From Stappia indica (GTDB lineage: Bacteria; Pseudomonadota; Alphaproteobacteria; Rhizobiales; Stappiaceae): 64,000 bases of DNA. Shown piece after piece: positions 1-9,394 of the stretch. Numbering within the stretch: position 1 is the stretch's first letter; every line of letters begins with the position of its first letter. The stretch is from NCBI RefSeq assembly GCF_009789575.1, contig NZ_CP046908.1, positions 3,749,001 through 3,813,000 on the forward strand, read 5' to 3'. A model generated the notes under the pieces. The model had not been told where the DNA came from, made no database searches, and saw only the letters and a list, made by a program, of their open reading frames with translations. The position numbers and the translations under genes are program-made.

Positions 1-180
1 CACGTGATCCTCCCGAAACCACCGGCGTGCCGCCGGTGCGCTCGGGGGTCTCCCGTCCCCGTCGCGCGGCCGCGATCATGCGTCGGGAATCGCCGCGTGT
101 CACCCGCTGCCGGTTCTGGTGACGGTTGGGGGAAAATCGCTGTCGCTTTCGAAAGGCGCCAGGGCGGCGTCACGCGTCCC

Positions 181-208
181 CCTCAGGCGTCCTCCCTCAG
201 GCGTCTTC
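181..208. repeat. 14-bp tandem duplication at a stop codon
   Basis: The unit CCTCAGGCGTCCTC is followed at once by a second copy with one mismatch. The second copy overlaps the stop codon of the GntR gene, so the duplication could have altered its last residues. The rest of the first 196 bases holds no gene that I can support. Confidence 0.6.
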
Positions 209-904
209 AGGCCACAGGAAGGCGTAGACCGCGAGCGAAAAGCCGATGTGCTCGACGAGCAGCGCGACCGCGCGGGCGCTGTCGCGGGCGAGCGCCGCGT
301 CCATCAGCTCCGTGTGATGGGCAAGGCCGAGCGTACGCTCGACGAGGGCCCGGAAGTCGCCCTTCGCCTCCTGCGACAAGCCATGGCGGGCCTGCGGATC
401 GAACAGCATGTGCCGGTGGTGGCGCTGCAACTGCTCGGTGATCTGCTGCTGGAAGCGCGACAGGCTCTCGGAGCGCCCGGCCGACAGAAGCGCGGCGTGG
501 AAGGCATCGTGCCGCTCTTCCCACAGCGACATGCCGGCATCGTCGATGCCGGGCTCGGGGGCGGGTGTCAGAGACAGGCGGTGATGGGCGGCGACGATGC
601 GCGCCTCCCAGTCGGCATCGCCCGCCTCGATGGAGCGCACCAGCAGCGTTTCCTCCACCGTGCGCCGTGCGAGCTGCAGGTCGCGGATCGCCGCGGCGGA
701 GACCGGCGCGACGCGGTAGCCGCGATTGCGCTCGGAGATCACCAGCCCTTCCGCCTCCAGCCGCGACAGCGCCTCGCGCAGCGGCGTCCAGCCGAGGCCG
801 TAGCGCGCCTTCAGGCCGGCGACGACCAGCGGCGCGCCGGGCGCAAAGCGGCTGCGCAGCAGGTCGGCCTTCAGCCGCTCATAGGCTTCCTCGGTCTTGG
901 CCAT
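197..904 (-). CDS. GntR-family (FCD) transcriptional regulator next to kynU
   Basis: This 235-residue protein has an N-terminal winged helix-turn-helix at about residues 5-70 (recognition region TPLREALSRLEAEGLV) and an all-helical FCD ligand domain at about 75-225, the usual layout of FadR/FCD GntR regulators. I chose the start at MAKTEEAYERL because the upstream in-frame extension runs through the AT-rich divergent promoter. It is transcribed away from kynU-kynA-kynB, and a perfect 8-bp inverted repeat lies between them. The inference is a local repressor responding to tryptophan, kynurenine or anthranilate. Known kyn regulators in other proteobacteria are often Lrp-type (KynR), so a GntR here would be a replacement. 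The ligand is not readable from sequence. Confidence 0.85.
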   Translation of the reverse strand: MAKTEEAYERLKADLLRSRFAPGAPLVVAGLKARYGLGWTPLREALSRLEAEGLVISERNRGYRVAPVSAAAIRDLQLARRTVEETLLVRSIEAGDADWEARIVAAHHRLSLTPAPEPGIDDAGMSLWEERHDAFHAALLSAGRSESLSRFQQQITEQLQRHHRHMLFDPQARHGLSQEAKGDFRALVERTLGLAHHTELMDAALARDSARAVALLVEHIGFSLAVYAFLWPEDA

Positions 905-950
905 GGGCTCCCGGGCTCTGTCGCCGCTTCCGCTTGGAAACGGCATTTTG

Positions 951-971
951 ATATAATCAGATCGATTATAT
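951..971. promoter_or_regulatory. Candidate GntR operator in the kyn divergent promoter
   Basis: ATATAATC and GATTATAT form a perfect 8-bp inverted repeat around the 5-base centre AGATC. It is an AT-rich island in GC-rich surroundings, midway between the GntR start and kynU. Position and symmetry suggest the operator of the neighbouring regulator controlling both directions. Binding is inferred, not shown. Confidence 0.6.
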
Positions 972-1033
972 ATAATTCTTGGCACCTGTCGTCCACACTG
1001 TTAGGATCGCCCGCGTCACGACAGGAGATGGAC

Positions 1034-2296
1034 ATGCTGACTGGCCATGGCGCGGCCGGCGGAGCCTCGAACGGGGCGCCCGACATTGCCGCACTCGACC
1101 GCAATGACCCGCTCAAGGACAAGCGCGCGCTTTTCTCGATCCCTGACGGCGTGCTCTATCTCGACGGAAATTCGCTGGGCGTGCTGCCGAGGGCCGTGCC
1201 CGCCCGCCTCGCCGAGGCGGTCACGAAGGAATGGGGCGAAAGCCTCATCCGCGCCTGGAACGAGCATGGCTGGATCGACCTGCCGCAGCGTGTCGGCGAC
1301 CGTATCGCCCGCATCGTTGGTGCTGCGCCCGGCCAGGTGACGGCCTGCGACAGCACCTCGGTCAACGTGTTCAAGGTTCTGGCCGCCGCCCTGGCGCTGC
1401 GCCCGGACCGCAAGGTGATCCTCTCCGACAGCGGTAATTTCCCGACTGATCTCTACATGGCGCAGGGCCTGCGCGACCTGCTCGGCCAGGGCCACGAACT
1501 GAAGATCGTCGCGCCGGAGGAGGTCGAGGCGGCCATCGGCGAGGATGTCGCGGTCGTGATGCTGACCCAGGTCGACTATCGCACCGGCCGTCTGCACGAC
1601 ATGGCGGCGATCACCGCGTTGGCGCATGCCGCCGGCGCGCTGACCATCTGGGATCTTGCCCACTCGGCCGGCGCGCTGCCGGTGGAGCTGGACGCGGCCG
1701 GCGCGGATTTCGCCGTCGGCTGCGGCTACAAATATCTGAACGGCGGCCCCGGCGCCCCGGCCTTCCTCTATGTCGCGCAGCGTCATCTCGATCATGTCGC
1801 GCCGCCGTTGACCGGCTGGATGGGCCATGCCGCGCCCTTCGCCTTCGATCTCGACTACCGTGCCGATACCGGCGTCGGCCGCATGCGCGTCGGCACGCCG
1901 CCGATCCTGTCGCTGGTGGCGCTGGAGGCGGCGCTTGCCGCCTTCGACGGCGTCGACATGGGCGTGCTGCGCGCCAAGTCGATCTCGCTGTCCGAGTTGT
2001 TCCGCGCCGAGGTCGAGCGCCGCTGCCCGGATCTGGAGCTCGCCAGCCCGCGCGATCCGCAGGCGCGCGGCAGCCAGGTCTCGTTCCGCTTCGAGCACGG
2101 CTATGCCCTGATGCAGGCGCTGATCGCCCGCGGCGTCATCGGCGATTTCCGCGCGCCGGATGTCGTCCGCTTCGGCTTCACCCCGCTCTACCTCTCCCAT
2201 GCCGATGTGATGGCCGCCTGCGACATCCTTCAGGAGATCATGGCAACGCGCGCCTGGGACCGGCCGGAATTCCACAAGCGGGCCAAGGTCACATGA
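1034..2296 (+). CDS. kynU: Kynureninase
   Basis: This PLP enzyme cleaves L-kynurenine to anthranilate and alanine (3-hydroxykynurenine to 3-hydroxyanthranilate). The 420 residues match the family length. The motif [12 protein letters not shown] carries the Schiff-base lysine (Lys233), and DLAHSAG carries the aspartate (about Asp207) expected to contact the cofactor ring nitrogen. The second of two close ATGs is preferred because GGAG lies 6 bases before it, while it abuts the first. The open frame extends far upstream but crosses the divergent promoter and is not coding there. The stop overlaps the kynA start as ATGA, which indicates translational coupling. Confidence 0.95.
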   Translation: MLTGHGAAGGASNGAPDIAALDRNDPLKDKRALFSIPDGVLYLDGNSLGVLPRAVPARLAEAVTKEWGESLIRAWNEHGWIDLPQRVGDRIARIVGAAPGQVTACDSTSVNVFKVLAAALALRPDRKVILSDSGNFPTDLYMAQGLRDLLGQGHELKIVAPEEVEAAIGEDVAVVMLTQVDYRTGRLHDMAAITALAHAAGALTIWDLAHSAGALPVELDAAGADFAVGCGYKYLNGGPGAPAFLYVAQRHLDHVAPPLTGWMGHAAPFAFDLDYRADTGVGRMRVGTPPILSLVALEAALAAFDGVDMGVLRAKSISLSELFRAEVERRCPDLELASPRDPQARGSQVSFRFEHGYALMQALIARGVIGDFRAPDVVRFGFTPLYLSHADVMAACDILQEIMATRAWDRPEFHKRAKVT

Positions 2297-3171
2297 GCGG
2301 CAAGGGGGGAGAGATGGACACGGGCAGCCCATACGCCAGCGGGCCTTTCGATCCGGCCGAGGACGGCGCCGAGATGGAATTCGACGGCCGCATGTCCTAT
2401 GGCGACTATCTCAACCTCAGCCGCATCCTGACGGCGCAGAACCCGTTGTCCGAAGCCCATGACGAGATGCTGTTCATCATCCAGCATCAGACTTCGGAAC
2501 TGTGGATGAAGCTCGCCATCCACGAGCTGGTCGCGGCCAAGAGGCGCATCGCCGCCGACGACCTGCAGCCGGCCTTCAAGATGCTGACGCGCGTGTCGCG
2601 GATCTTCGAGCAGCTGACCGGCGCCTGGCAGGTCCTGCGCACCATGACGCCCTCGGAATACACCATGTTCCGCGGCGATCTCGGCCAGTCCTCCGGCTTC
2701 CAGTCGCACCAGTATCGGGCCATCGAGTTTCTCGCCGGCAACAAGAACGCGGCGATGATGCGACCGCATGCCCATGTGCCGCGCGTGCATCACTGGCTCG
2801 ACCAGATCCGCCGGGACACTAGCATCTACGACGAGGCGCTCCGCCTGCTTGCCCGCTCGGGCCTGCCGATCGACGAGGCGCATCTGGCCCGCGACATCTC
2901 GCAGCCCTATGAGCGCAACGACAGCGTCCGCCTCGCCTGGCTGGAGGTCTATCGCGACCCGCATCGCTACTGGTCGCTCTACGACCTCGCCGAGAAGCTG
3001 GTCGACTTCGAGGATTATTTCCGCCGCTGGCGCTTCAACCACGTCACCACGGTGGAGCGCATCATCGGCTTCAAGCGCGGCACCGGCGGCACCTCCGGCG
3101 TCATGTATCTGCGCCGCATGCTGGAAGTGGTGCTGTTTCCCGAATTGTGGGAGATCCGCGCCGACATGTGA
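2293..3171 (+). CDS. kynA: Tryptophan 2,3-dioxygenase
   Basis: This heme dioxygenase opens the indole ring of L-tryptophan to N-formylkynurenine, the first step of the kynurenine pathway. The 292-residue chain has the family signatures [29 protein letters not shown] and [19 protein letters not shown]; the histidine of FNHVTT is the expected axial heme ligand and GTGGTSGV the substrate loop. An alternative start 21 bases downstream (MDTGSP, 285 residues) follows a purine-rich stretch and is also plausible. It overlaps kynU by four bases and is followed 89 bases later by kynB. Confidence 0.95.
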   Translation: MSGKGGEMDTGSPYASGPFDPAEDGAEMEFDGRMSYGDYLNLSRILTAQNPLSEAHDEMLFIIQHQTSELWMKLAIHELVAAKRRIAADDLQPAFKMLTRVSRIFEQLTGAWQVLRTMTPSEYTMFRGDLGQSSGFQSHQYRAIEFLAGNKNAAMMRPHAHVPRVHHWLDQIRRDTSIYDEALRLLARSGLPIDEAHLARDISQPYERNDSVRLAWLEVYRDPHRYWSLYDLAEKLVDFEDYFRRWRFNHVTTVERIIGFKRGTGGTSGVMYLRRMLEVVLFPELWEIRADM

Positions 3172-3260
3172 GCACGGCGCGCTATATGCCGGGAACGGGA
3201 CGGTCCTGGGAGGGGCCGGTCGGGAATGGGCGCGGGTAAGGGGTTCATGGGGAGGGCTTC

Positions 3261-3890
3261 ATGCCGACGGGACTGATCGACATCACGCCGCCGCTGCGCC
3301 CTGGCGCTGCGGTGTTTCCGGGCGATGCGCCCTACCGGGTGGAGAGAACCTTCGCCATCGGCCCCGGCTGCCCGGTCAACGTCACCTCCGTTTCGCTCTC
3401 CACCCATTGCGGCGCCCATGCCGATGCGCCCTTGCATTACGATGCCGACGGCGCTCCCATCGACGCCCTGCCGCTGGAGGACTTCATCGGCCCCGCGCGG
3501 GTGATCGATGCGCGCGGGGACGGCCCGCTCTGCCTGCCGGGAGAGATCGAGGGATATCTGGACGGCGCGCCGCCGCGCGTGCTGCTGCGTCTTGCCGAGG
3601 CGCTCGATCCGCAGGTCTGGCCCGAGGGCTTTCGCGCGCTCAGCCCCGAGACGGTGGAGCTGCTCGCCTCCCGCGGCGTGCGCCTCGTCGGCGTCGATGT
3701 CCCGTCCGTCGATCCCGACACGTCGAAGGACCTGCCCGCCCATATGGCATTTCGGCGTCACGACATGCGGATTCTGGAGAATCTCGCCCTCGCCCACGTC
3801 GAAACCGGGGATTATGAGTTGATCGCCCTGCCATTGAAGCTAGAAGGGCTGGACGCGGCGCCGGTGCGCGCCCTGTTGCGGCGCCTTTAG
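3261..3890 (+). CDS. kynB: Kynurenine formamidase (arylformamidase)
   Basis: It hydrolyses N-formylkynurenine to kynurenine and formate. The 209-residue protein belongs to the metal-dependent cyclase/KynB family and shows its signature as STHCGAHADAPLHY near residue 50, whose histidines and aspartate bind the divalent metals. The usual HCGTH is HCGAH here, a conservative change. GGGAGG precedes the ATG. With kynU and kynA upstream it completes tryptophan to anthranilate on one transcript. Confidence 0.93.
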   Translation: MPTGLIDITPPLRPGAAVFPGDAPYRVERTFAIGPGCPVNVTSVSLSTHCGAHADAPLHYDADGAPIDALPLEDFIGPARVIDARGDGPLCLPGEIEGYLDGAPPRVLLRLAEALDPQVWPEGFRALSPETVELLASRGVRLVGVDVPSVDPDTSKDLPAHMAFRRHDMRILENLALAHVETGDYELIALPLKLEGLDAAPVRALLRRL

Positions 3891-3971
3891 GGCGCGCGAA
3901 AAATGCCACCGGCAGGGAGAGCGGCCGGCAAGGCCGCCACATCGGACCGGGGAGGTCCTGGCGAGGGGACG

Positions 3972-4760
3972 ATGAGCGGACAGGACATGATGCTTGAGGT
4001 CGAGGACCTCGTGATGACCTATGGCGGCTTCCGCGCCGTCGACGGGTGCAGTTTCTCCGTGCGCGAGGGAACGATCACCGGCTTGATCGGACCCAACGGC
4101 GCCGGCAAGACGACGACGTTCAACATGGTGGCCGGCGCCATTCCGCCGACATCCGGGCGCATCCGCTATCTCGGGCGCGACGTCACCGATCTTTCCACCG
4201 ACAAGCGGTTCCATCTCGGCCTGGTGCGCACCTTCCAGATCCCGCACGAATTTCACCGGCTGACGGCGCTGGAAAACCTGATGATGGTGCCGCCGCGCCA
4301 GTCGGGCGAGGGGCTTTTGGCCAACTGGCTGTCGCCGGGCCGGGTGCGCGCCGACGAGGAGCGCGTGCGTGCCCGCGCGGTCGAGACGCTCGCCTTCCTG
4401 GAGCTGTCCCACGTGGCGGACGAGCGCGCCGGCAACCTGTCGGGCGGCCAGAAGAAGCTGCTGGAGCTCGGCCGCACCATGATGACGGACGCCAAGCTGG
4501 TGCTGCTCGACGAGCCCGCCGCCGGCGTCAACCGCACGCTGCTGCGCAAGCTGGAGGAGAAGATCGCCATTCTCAACCGCGAGCGCGGCTACACCTTCGT
4601 CCTCATCGAGCACGACATGGAGATGATCGAGAAGCTCTGCGATCCGGTCATCTGCATGGCCGAGGGCCGCGTGCTGATCCAGGGCGACTTCGCCGCCGTG
4701 CGCTCCGACCCGCGGGTGCTCGAAGCCTATCTCGGCGAGACCGTGGGAGACGCCGCATGA
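3972..4760 (+). CDS. Liv-type ABC transporter ATPase (LivG-like), system 1
   Basis: This is a 262-residue cytoplasmic ATPase of the branched-chain (HAAT) importer class. Visible motifs are Walker A GPNGAGKTT, signature LSGGQKK, Walker B LVLLDEPAAGVN and the switch histidine in LIEHDME. The start MSGQDMM follows GAGGGGAC; an upstream in-frame ATG would give an unlikely Gly/Ala-rich leader. It begins 81 bases after kynB with no terminator visible between, so the transporter may be co-transcribed with the kyn genes. Its stop overlaps the next start as ATGA. The transported compound cannot be told from the ATPase. Confidence 0.9.
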   Translation: MSGQDMMLEVEDLVMTYGGFRAVDGCSFSVREGTITGLIGPNGAGKTTTFNMVAGAIPPTSGRIRYLGRDVTDLSTDKRFHLGLVRTFQIPHEFHRLTALENLMMVPPRQSGEGLLANWLSPGRVRADEERVRARAVETLAFLELSHVADERAGNLSGGQKKLLELGRTMMTDAKLVLLDEPAAGVNRTLLRKLEEKIAILNRERGYTFVLIEHDMEMIEKLCDPVICMAEGRVLIQGDFAAVRSDPRVLEAYLGETVGDAA

Positions 4761-5464
4761 GCGACATTCTCGACATGCGCGACGTCGTCGGCGGCTATGG
4801 CGAGGCCGACATCCTGCAGGGCGTGACCCTGCGCGCGGCCCCGTCGGAAATCGTCGTCATCGTCGGCCCGAACGGGGCCGGCAAGTCGACGGCGATGAAG
4901 GCGATCTTCGGCCTGCTGCATGTGCGCGGCGGCACGATCCGCGTCGACGGGGCCGACGTCACCGGCCTTCAGCCCAACCGCATCGTCGAGGCCGGCGTGT
5001 GCTACGTGCCGCAAGTCAACAACGTCTTCCGCGAGATGACGGTGCACGAGAACCTGGAGATGGGCGCCTTCCTGCGCTCCGGCGACCTGTCGGCCGCCTA
5101 TGACCGGGTCTATGCCCTGTTCCCCGACCTCAAGGAGCGGCGCAAGGCGCTCGCCGGCAACCTGTCCGGCGGCCAGCGCCAGATGGTCGCCATGGGCCGG
5201 GCGCTCATGCTGGAGCCCAAGCTGCTGCTGCTCGACGAGCCGACGGCCGGGCTTTCGCCGAAATACATGGAGCAGATCTTCCAGATCTGCCGCGACGTGC
5301 GCGACACCGGCGTCACCATTTTGCTGGTCGAGCAGCACGCCAAGCAGGCGCTGGCCTTCGCCGACCGCGGCTATGTGCTCGCCTCCGGCGCCAACCGTCA
5401 CGAGGGGACGGGCGCCGAGCTCCTCGCCGACGAGGATGTCGCCGCCATGTTCCTGGGAGGCTGA
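4757..5464 (+). CDS. Liv-type ABC transporter ATPase (LivF-like), system 1
   Basis: The second ATPase of the importer has 235 residues, the normal LivF length. Walker A is VGPNGAGKST, the signature LSGGQRQ, Walker B LLLLDEPTAGLSP and the switch histidine is in LLVEQHAKQ. It would form a heterodimer with the preceding LivG-like subunit under the two permeases. The start overlaps the upstream stop (ATGA). Confidence 0.92.
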   Translation: MSDILDMRDVVGGYGEADILQGVTLRAAPSEIVVIVGPNGAGKSTAMKAIFGLLHVRGGTIRVDGADVTGLQPNRIVEAGVCYVPQVNNVFREMTVHENLEMGAFLRSGDLSAAYDRVYALFPDLKERRKALAGNLSGGQRQMVAMGRALMLEPKLLLLDEPTAGLSPKYMEQIFQICRDVRDTGVTILLVEQHAKQALAFADRGYVLASGANRHEGTGAELLADEDVAAMFLGG

Positions 5465-5469
5465 CCGAC

Positions 5470-6342
5470 ATGGACGCGATGGAACTGATCAACTTCTACC
5501 TGGTGCCGGGCATCGTCGTCGGCTCGATCTATGCGCTCGGCGCGGTCGGCATCACGCTCGTCTTCGCGATCCTGCGCTATGCGCATCTCGCCCATGGCGA
5601 CCTTGCGACGCTGGGTGCCTTCCTTGCGCTGGGCGTGGTCACGCTGGGCGGCGTCTCGCCTTACGTGGCGCTACCGGTCGCGATGGTGGTGACCGCGGCG
5701 GTGGCTGTGGGCATCGACAAGGCGTTCTACGCCTATCTGCGCGAGCGGCCGAAGATCGTCACGGTGATGGCCTCGCTCGGCGTCGCCCTGATGGTGCGCG
5801 CGGTGGTGCAGATCGTGTGGGGCGTCGATTCCCAGACCTATACCCGCGGCATCGTGCGCCCCGAGAACTGGTTCGGCATCCGCGTGCGCGACCGCGAGAT
5901 CGTCACCGTGCTGGCGATGATCGCCCTCGTCGTCGCCTTGCAGCTCTTCCTCAAGCACAGCAAGTGGGGCAAGGCGATGCGCGCCATGTCCGACAACCCG
6001 GACCTTGCGCTCCTGTCGGGCGTCGACAACCGCAAGGTCGTGCTGCTCACCTGGGTGATCGTCGGCGGCCTGTGCGCGGCGGCCGGCGTGTTCCTCGGCC
6101 TCAACTACGAGCTCAAGGCGATGATGGGCTGGACCATGTTGCTGCCGATGTTCGCCGCGGCGATCCTCGGCGGCGTCGGCCGGATCGAGGGCGCGGTGCT
6201 CGGCGGTCTGATCGTCGGCATCGCCGAGGAGATGTCGACCCTGTTCCTGCCGACCGAGTACAAGGCGGCCACCGCCTTCGCCATCCTGCTGTTGATGCTC
6301 CTTGTGCGGCCGACCGGCCTGCTCAAGGGCAAGGTCCTGTAA
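5470..6342 (+). CDS. Liv-type ABC transporter permease (LivH-like), system 1
   Basis: This 290-residue inner-membrane permease has about eight hydrophobic segments. The family pattern VVGSIYALGAVGITLVFAIL stands at the N terminus and GGVGRIEGAVLGGLIVG near the C terminus. GGGAGG lies eight bases before the first ATG and supports that start; a second in-frame ATG three codons on would remove only MDA. It lies between livF-like and livM-like genes in standard order. Confidence 0.92.
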   Translation: MDAMELINFYLVPGIVVGSIYALGAVGITLVFAILRYAHLAHGDLATLGAFLALGVVTLGGVSPYVALPVAMVVTAAVAVGIDKAFYAYLRERPKIVTVMASLGVALMVRAVVQIVWGVDSQTYTRGIVRPENWFGIRVRDREIVTVLAMIALVVALQLFLKHSKWGKAMRAMSDNPDLALLSGVDNRKVVLLTWVIVGGLCAAAGVFLGLNYELKAMMGWTMLLPMFAAAILGGVGRIEGAVLGGLIVGIAEEMSTLFLPTEYKAATAFAILLLMLLVRPTGLLKGKVL

Positions 6343-6355
6343 GGAGGCGCGCGCG

Positions 6356-7339
6356 ATGGAATGGCTCGGCTTCGTAAACTACGCCGTCTTCATGGCGATC
6401 TTCATCGGCATCTATGCGCTGCTGGCGCTGGGGCTGAACATCCAGTGGGGCTATACCGGCCTCTTCAACGCGGGCATCGCCGGCTTCTTCGCCGTCGGCG
6501 CCTACACCTCGGCGATCCTCACCTCGCCCTTCGCGGAAGGGCGCGTCGGCGGCTTCGACCTGCCGGTGCCCGTCGGCTGGCTCGGGGCAATGGTGGCGGC
6601 CGGGCTGATCGCCTGGCCGATCGGCAAGATCTGCCTGCGCCTGCGCTCCGATTATCTGGCCATCGCCACCATCGGCGTTGCCGAGATCATCCGCCTCGTC
6701 GTCAAGTCGGAAGGCTGGCTGACCAATGCCGCGCGCGGCATCACCGACATCCCGCGCCCCTTCGGCGATCTCGCCTACACCATGTCGCAGCTGGCCTATC
6801 TTGCCATCGTCGCCGGCGTGCTGCTGGTCGCCTATCTGCTGGTCGAGCGGCAGTTCGCCTCGCCCTGGGGCCGGATGATGCGCGCCATCCGCGACAACGA
6901 GGACGCGGCCCGCGCCATGGGCAAGGACGTGCCCTACCGGCGGCTCGAGGCCTTCATCTTCGGATCGGCGCTGATGGGGCTGGGCGGCGCGCTCTTCGCC
7001 CATTTCAACCGCACGATCACGCCGGAGGCGATCGACCCGATGGTCGCGACCTTCCTGGTCTGGATCATGCTGATCCTCGGCGGGTCGGGCAACAATCGCG
7101 GCGCCATTCTCGGCGTCGCCGTGGTCTGGATCATCTGGTCCATGTCGGAGATCGTCACCGACCGGCTGCCGCACGAATATGCCGTGAAGGCCAAGTACCT
7201 GCGCGTCTTCCTGATCGGCCTGATGCTGCAGGTGGTGCTGCGCTTCCGGCCCGAGGGGCTTTTGCCCGAACCGCAGGGGAGAGGCCGCAAGCCGGACCCT
7301 GCGGCAAGCGGTGCACGCCCGCCGGCGGCGTCCGATTGA
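6356..7339 (+). CDS. Liv-type ABC transporter permease (LivM-like), system 1
   Basis: The 327-residue second permease starts MEWLGFVNYAVF after AAGGAGG, which excludes an upstream in-frame ATG inside the previous gene. It shows the LivM features LGLNIQWGYTGLFNAGIAGF and LRLRSDYLAIATIGVAEIIR plus the cytoplasmic coupling region MRAIRDNEDAARAMGKDV. The C-terminal 20 or so residues are Pro/Ala/Arg-rich and probably unstructured. The solute-binding protein gene follows 186 bases later. Confidence 0.92.
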   Translation: MEWLGFVNYAVFMAIFIGIYALLALGLNIQWGYTGLFNAGIAGFFAVGAYTSAILTSPFAEGRVGGFDLPVPVGWLGAMVAAGLIAWPIGKICLRLRSDYLAIATIGVAEIIRLVVKSEGWLTNAARGITDIPRPFGDLAYTMSQLAYLAIVAGVLLVAYLLVERQFASPWGRMMRAIRDNEDAARAMGKDVPYRRLEAFIFGSALMGLGGALFAHFNRTITPEAIDPMVATFLVWIMLILGGSGNNRGAILGVAVVWIIWSMSEIVTDRLPHEYAVKAKYLRVFLIGLMLQVVLRFRPEGLLPEPQGRGRKPDPAASGARPPAASD

Positions 7340-7525
7340 GGCTTGTGAGGGCGGCGCGTTTCGGTTGAAACTGCCGCCACCAGGGCAGCCGGGCATCCGG
7401 CTGCCGCAAGCGCGAAGGCGCCGTTCCGGGACGGGCAGGATGGCCCGAGGGGAGCGCCTCCGCGAGACAGCAAACGGCCGGGGAGATTTCGTGCCGGCCG
7501 GATAACCATAAGGTGGAGGTTTATC

Positions 7526-8725
7526 ATGAGGACGTTCCGTATCGCCGCGGTTGCGGCTCTCCTGGGTGCGACGGCGCTGGCGGCGCCCGCCCATGCGGAC
7601 GTGAAGATCGGTCTGCTCGGCGGCGTTTCCGGTCCGATCGCGGCGATGGCGCCGGCGATGATCGACAGCGCCAATCTCGCCATCAAGCAGGTCAACGACG
7701 CTGGCGGCATTCTCGACGGCCAGCAGCTGGTCGGCGTGGTCGGCGACAGCGCCTGCAACCCGCAGAACGCCACCGACGCGGCCACCAAGGCGGTCAACAT
7801 CGAGGGCGTCGTCGCCATCGTCGGCCCCCATTGCTCGGGCGCCGTGCTTGCGGCCGCCAATTCGGTGACCATCCCCGCCGGTATCGCCATCGTCACTCCG
7901 TCGGGCACCTCGCCGGAGATCTCTTCGCTCAAGGACAACGACACCGTGTTCCGCACCGTGCCGTCCGACGACTACCAGGGCCGGGCGCTTGCCCGTACGC
8001 TGCTGGAGCGCGGCACCAAGAAGGTGGCGGTCGCCTATCTCAACAACGACTACGGCAAGGGCTTGGCCGAGTCGTTCCGCGCCGAGTTCGAGGCGCAGGG
8101 CGGCGAGATCGCCGGCTATGCCGCGCATGAGGGCGAGAAGGCCTCCTACCGCTCCAACCTTGCGGACCTTGCGTCCGGCGGCGCCGACACGCTGGTCATC
8201 CTCGACTACGGCGACGGCTCGGGCCTGACCATGCTGCGCCAGGCGCTGGAGAACGGCTTCTTCGAGAACTTCGTCGGCGCCGACGGCATGAAGTCCGACG
8301 CCCCGATCAAGGAGCTCGGTGCGGAGAACCTGGAGACCTTCCTCGCCTCCGCGCCGGTCGGCGAGCAGTCCACGGCGCTGGATGCGTTCAGCAAGGCCTT
8401 CTCCGATATCGGCGGCGACCCGAGCGCGATCTTCGTGACCACGTCCTACGACGCGGCCTTCATGCTGGCGCTCGCCATCGAGAAGGCCGGCGGCGACAAG
8501 GCCAAGGTGGCCGCTTCCTTGCGCGAGATTTCCAACGGCGAGGGCGAGCCGATCCTGCCGGGCGAGTGGGCCAAGGCCAAGGAGCTGATCGCGGCCGGCA
8601 CGGCCATCGACTACAAGGGCGCGGCCGGCGAGCACAATTTCAACGAGGCCGGCGACGTTCCGGGTGCCTATGCCCTGTTCAGGGTCTCGGGCAACGGCTT
8701 CGAGGTCGTCTCCGAGATGAAGTGA
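7526..8725 (+). CDS. Periplasmic amino-acid-type binding protein, Liv family, system 1
   Basis: The 399-residue protein has a clear signal peptide (residues 1-24, cut after APAHA) and a Leu/Ile/Val-binding-protein fold: GLLGGVSGPIAAM at the start of the mature chain, GDSACNPQNATDAATKAV, and the ligand-loop pattern IVGPHCSGAVLAAANSV. GGTGGAGG-type spacing before the ATG is good. It is the last gene of a transporter that follows kynUAB directly, so tryptophan, kynurenine or a related aromatic amino acid is a reasonable but unproven ligand. Ordinary branched-chain amino acids remain possible. Confidence 0.9.
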   Translation: MRTFRIAAVAALLGATALAAPAHADVKIGLLGGVSGPIAAMAPAMIDSANLAIKQVNDAGGILDGQQLVGVVGDSACNPQNATDAATKAVNIEGVVAIVGPHCSGAVLAAANSVTIPAGIAIVTPSGTSPEISSLKDNDTVFRTVPSDDYQGRALARTLLERGTKKVAVAYLNNDYGKGLAESFRAEFEAQGGEIAGYAAHEGEKASYRSNLADLASGGADTLVILDYGDGSGLTMLRQALENGFFENFVGADGMKSDAPIKELGAENLETFLASAPVGEQSTALDAFSKAFSDIGGDPSAIFVTTSYDAAFMLALAIEKAGGDKAKVAASLREISNGEGEPILPGEWAKAKELIAAGTAIDYKGAAGEHNFNEAGDVPGAYALFRVSGNGFEVVSEMK

Positions 8726-8791
8726 GCCTTCGTCCGGCCGGGGCGCTCGCGTCCCGGCCGGATCCTCGCCTTGGCGGGGAGCTGAAACGCG

Positions 8792-8822
8792 AAACGGCGG
8801 CCCTGCGAGGGGCCGCCGTTTT
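8792..8822 (+). terminator. Strong intrinsic terminator after transporter system 1
   Basis: AAACGGCGGCCC and its perfect complement form a 12-bp stem with a 6-base loop, and the right arm ends in TTTT. It closes the kyn/Liv transcription unit. On the other strand the A-run also gives U residues, so it could act in both directions. Confidence 0.8.
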
Positions 8823-8908
8823 CGTGTCGCGGTCGGGAAACCTGAACTCTGCCTGTACGCCTCAGGCCCGGTAAGCCTCGGGCCCGGTAGCCTCAGGCCC
8901 TGTACGCC

Positions 8909-9394
8909 TTACGCGCCGGCGCCCTGCAGGCTCGCCATCTTGCCCGAGGTGGGGATCTCGCCATCCATCTTCAGCAGGAAGCGGATCTCGGTGCGGTCCT
9001 CGGCCAGCTCGGCGATGGTGTGGGAATCGAGCACCATCATGAAGGCCTCGAGCGCCTCGTGCAGCAATCCGTTGAAGCCGCAGGAGGTGATCAGCGGGCA
9101 GTCCTTGCGGCCGGATTCGAAACACTCGGCGAGCAGGAAGCTTTCTTCCGCTGCACGCACCACCTCGCCGACGGAAATCTCCGCCGCCGGGCGCGCGAGC
9201 AGGATGCCGCCATTGCGGCCGCGCAAGGTGCGCACGAAGCCACCGTCGACAAGAACCTTGAGGATCTTGAAGAGATGCGTCTCCGACATCTCGAAGCTGG
9301 CCGCGATATCCGCGACACGGCTCGGAGATCCGGGATTTGCCGCACAGTAGATGAGGGTGCGGACGGCGTAGTTGGTCTGCTGGGTCAGGCGCAT
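8909..9394 (-). CDS. rirA: Rrf2-family iron regulator RirA
   Basis: This 161-residue Rrf2 regulator starts MRLTQQTNYAVRTLIYCAAN, the RirA-type N terminus. The winged helix covers residues 1-80 and contains the RGRNGG wing. Cys91, Cys99 and Cys105 (in AECF, DCP, SCG) sit at the positions known to bind the Fe-S cluster of rhizobial RirA. RirA represses iron uptake in iron-replete cells and acts on targets across the genome. The start is the family-conserved methionine; two further in-frame methionines lie upstream without a convincing ribosome site. The IS110 element lies just upstream and may have changed its promoter. Confidence 0.85.
   Translation of the reverse strand: MRLTQQTNYAVRTLIYCAANPGSPSRVADIAASFEMSETHLFKILKVLVDGGFVRTLRGRNGGILLARPAAEISVGEVVRAAEESFLLAECFESGRKDCPLITSCGFNGLLHEALEAFMMVLDSHTIAELAEDRTEIRFLLKMDGEIPTSGKMASLQGAGA

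Noticed and set aside
119-1033. In-frame extension that would give kynureninase some 300 extra N-terminal residues
   Set aside because: It runs antisense through the GntR gene and the AT-rich divergent promoter; kynureninase homologues begin near the chosen start.
6323-8635. Long minus-strand frame opposite the LivM-like and binding-protein genes
   Set aside because: The sense strand has full family signatures; the antisense frame has none and spans an intergenic region.
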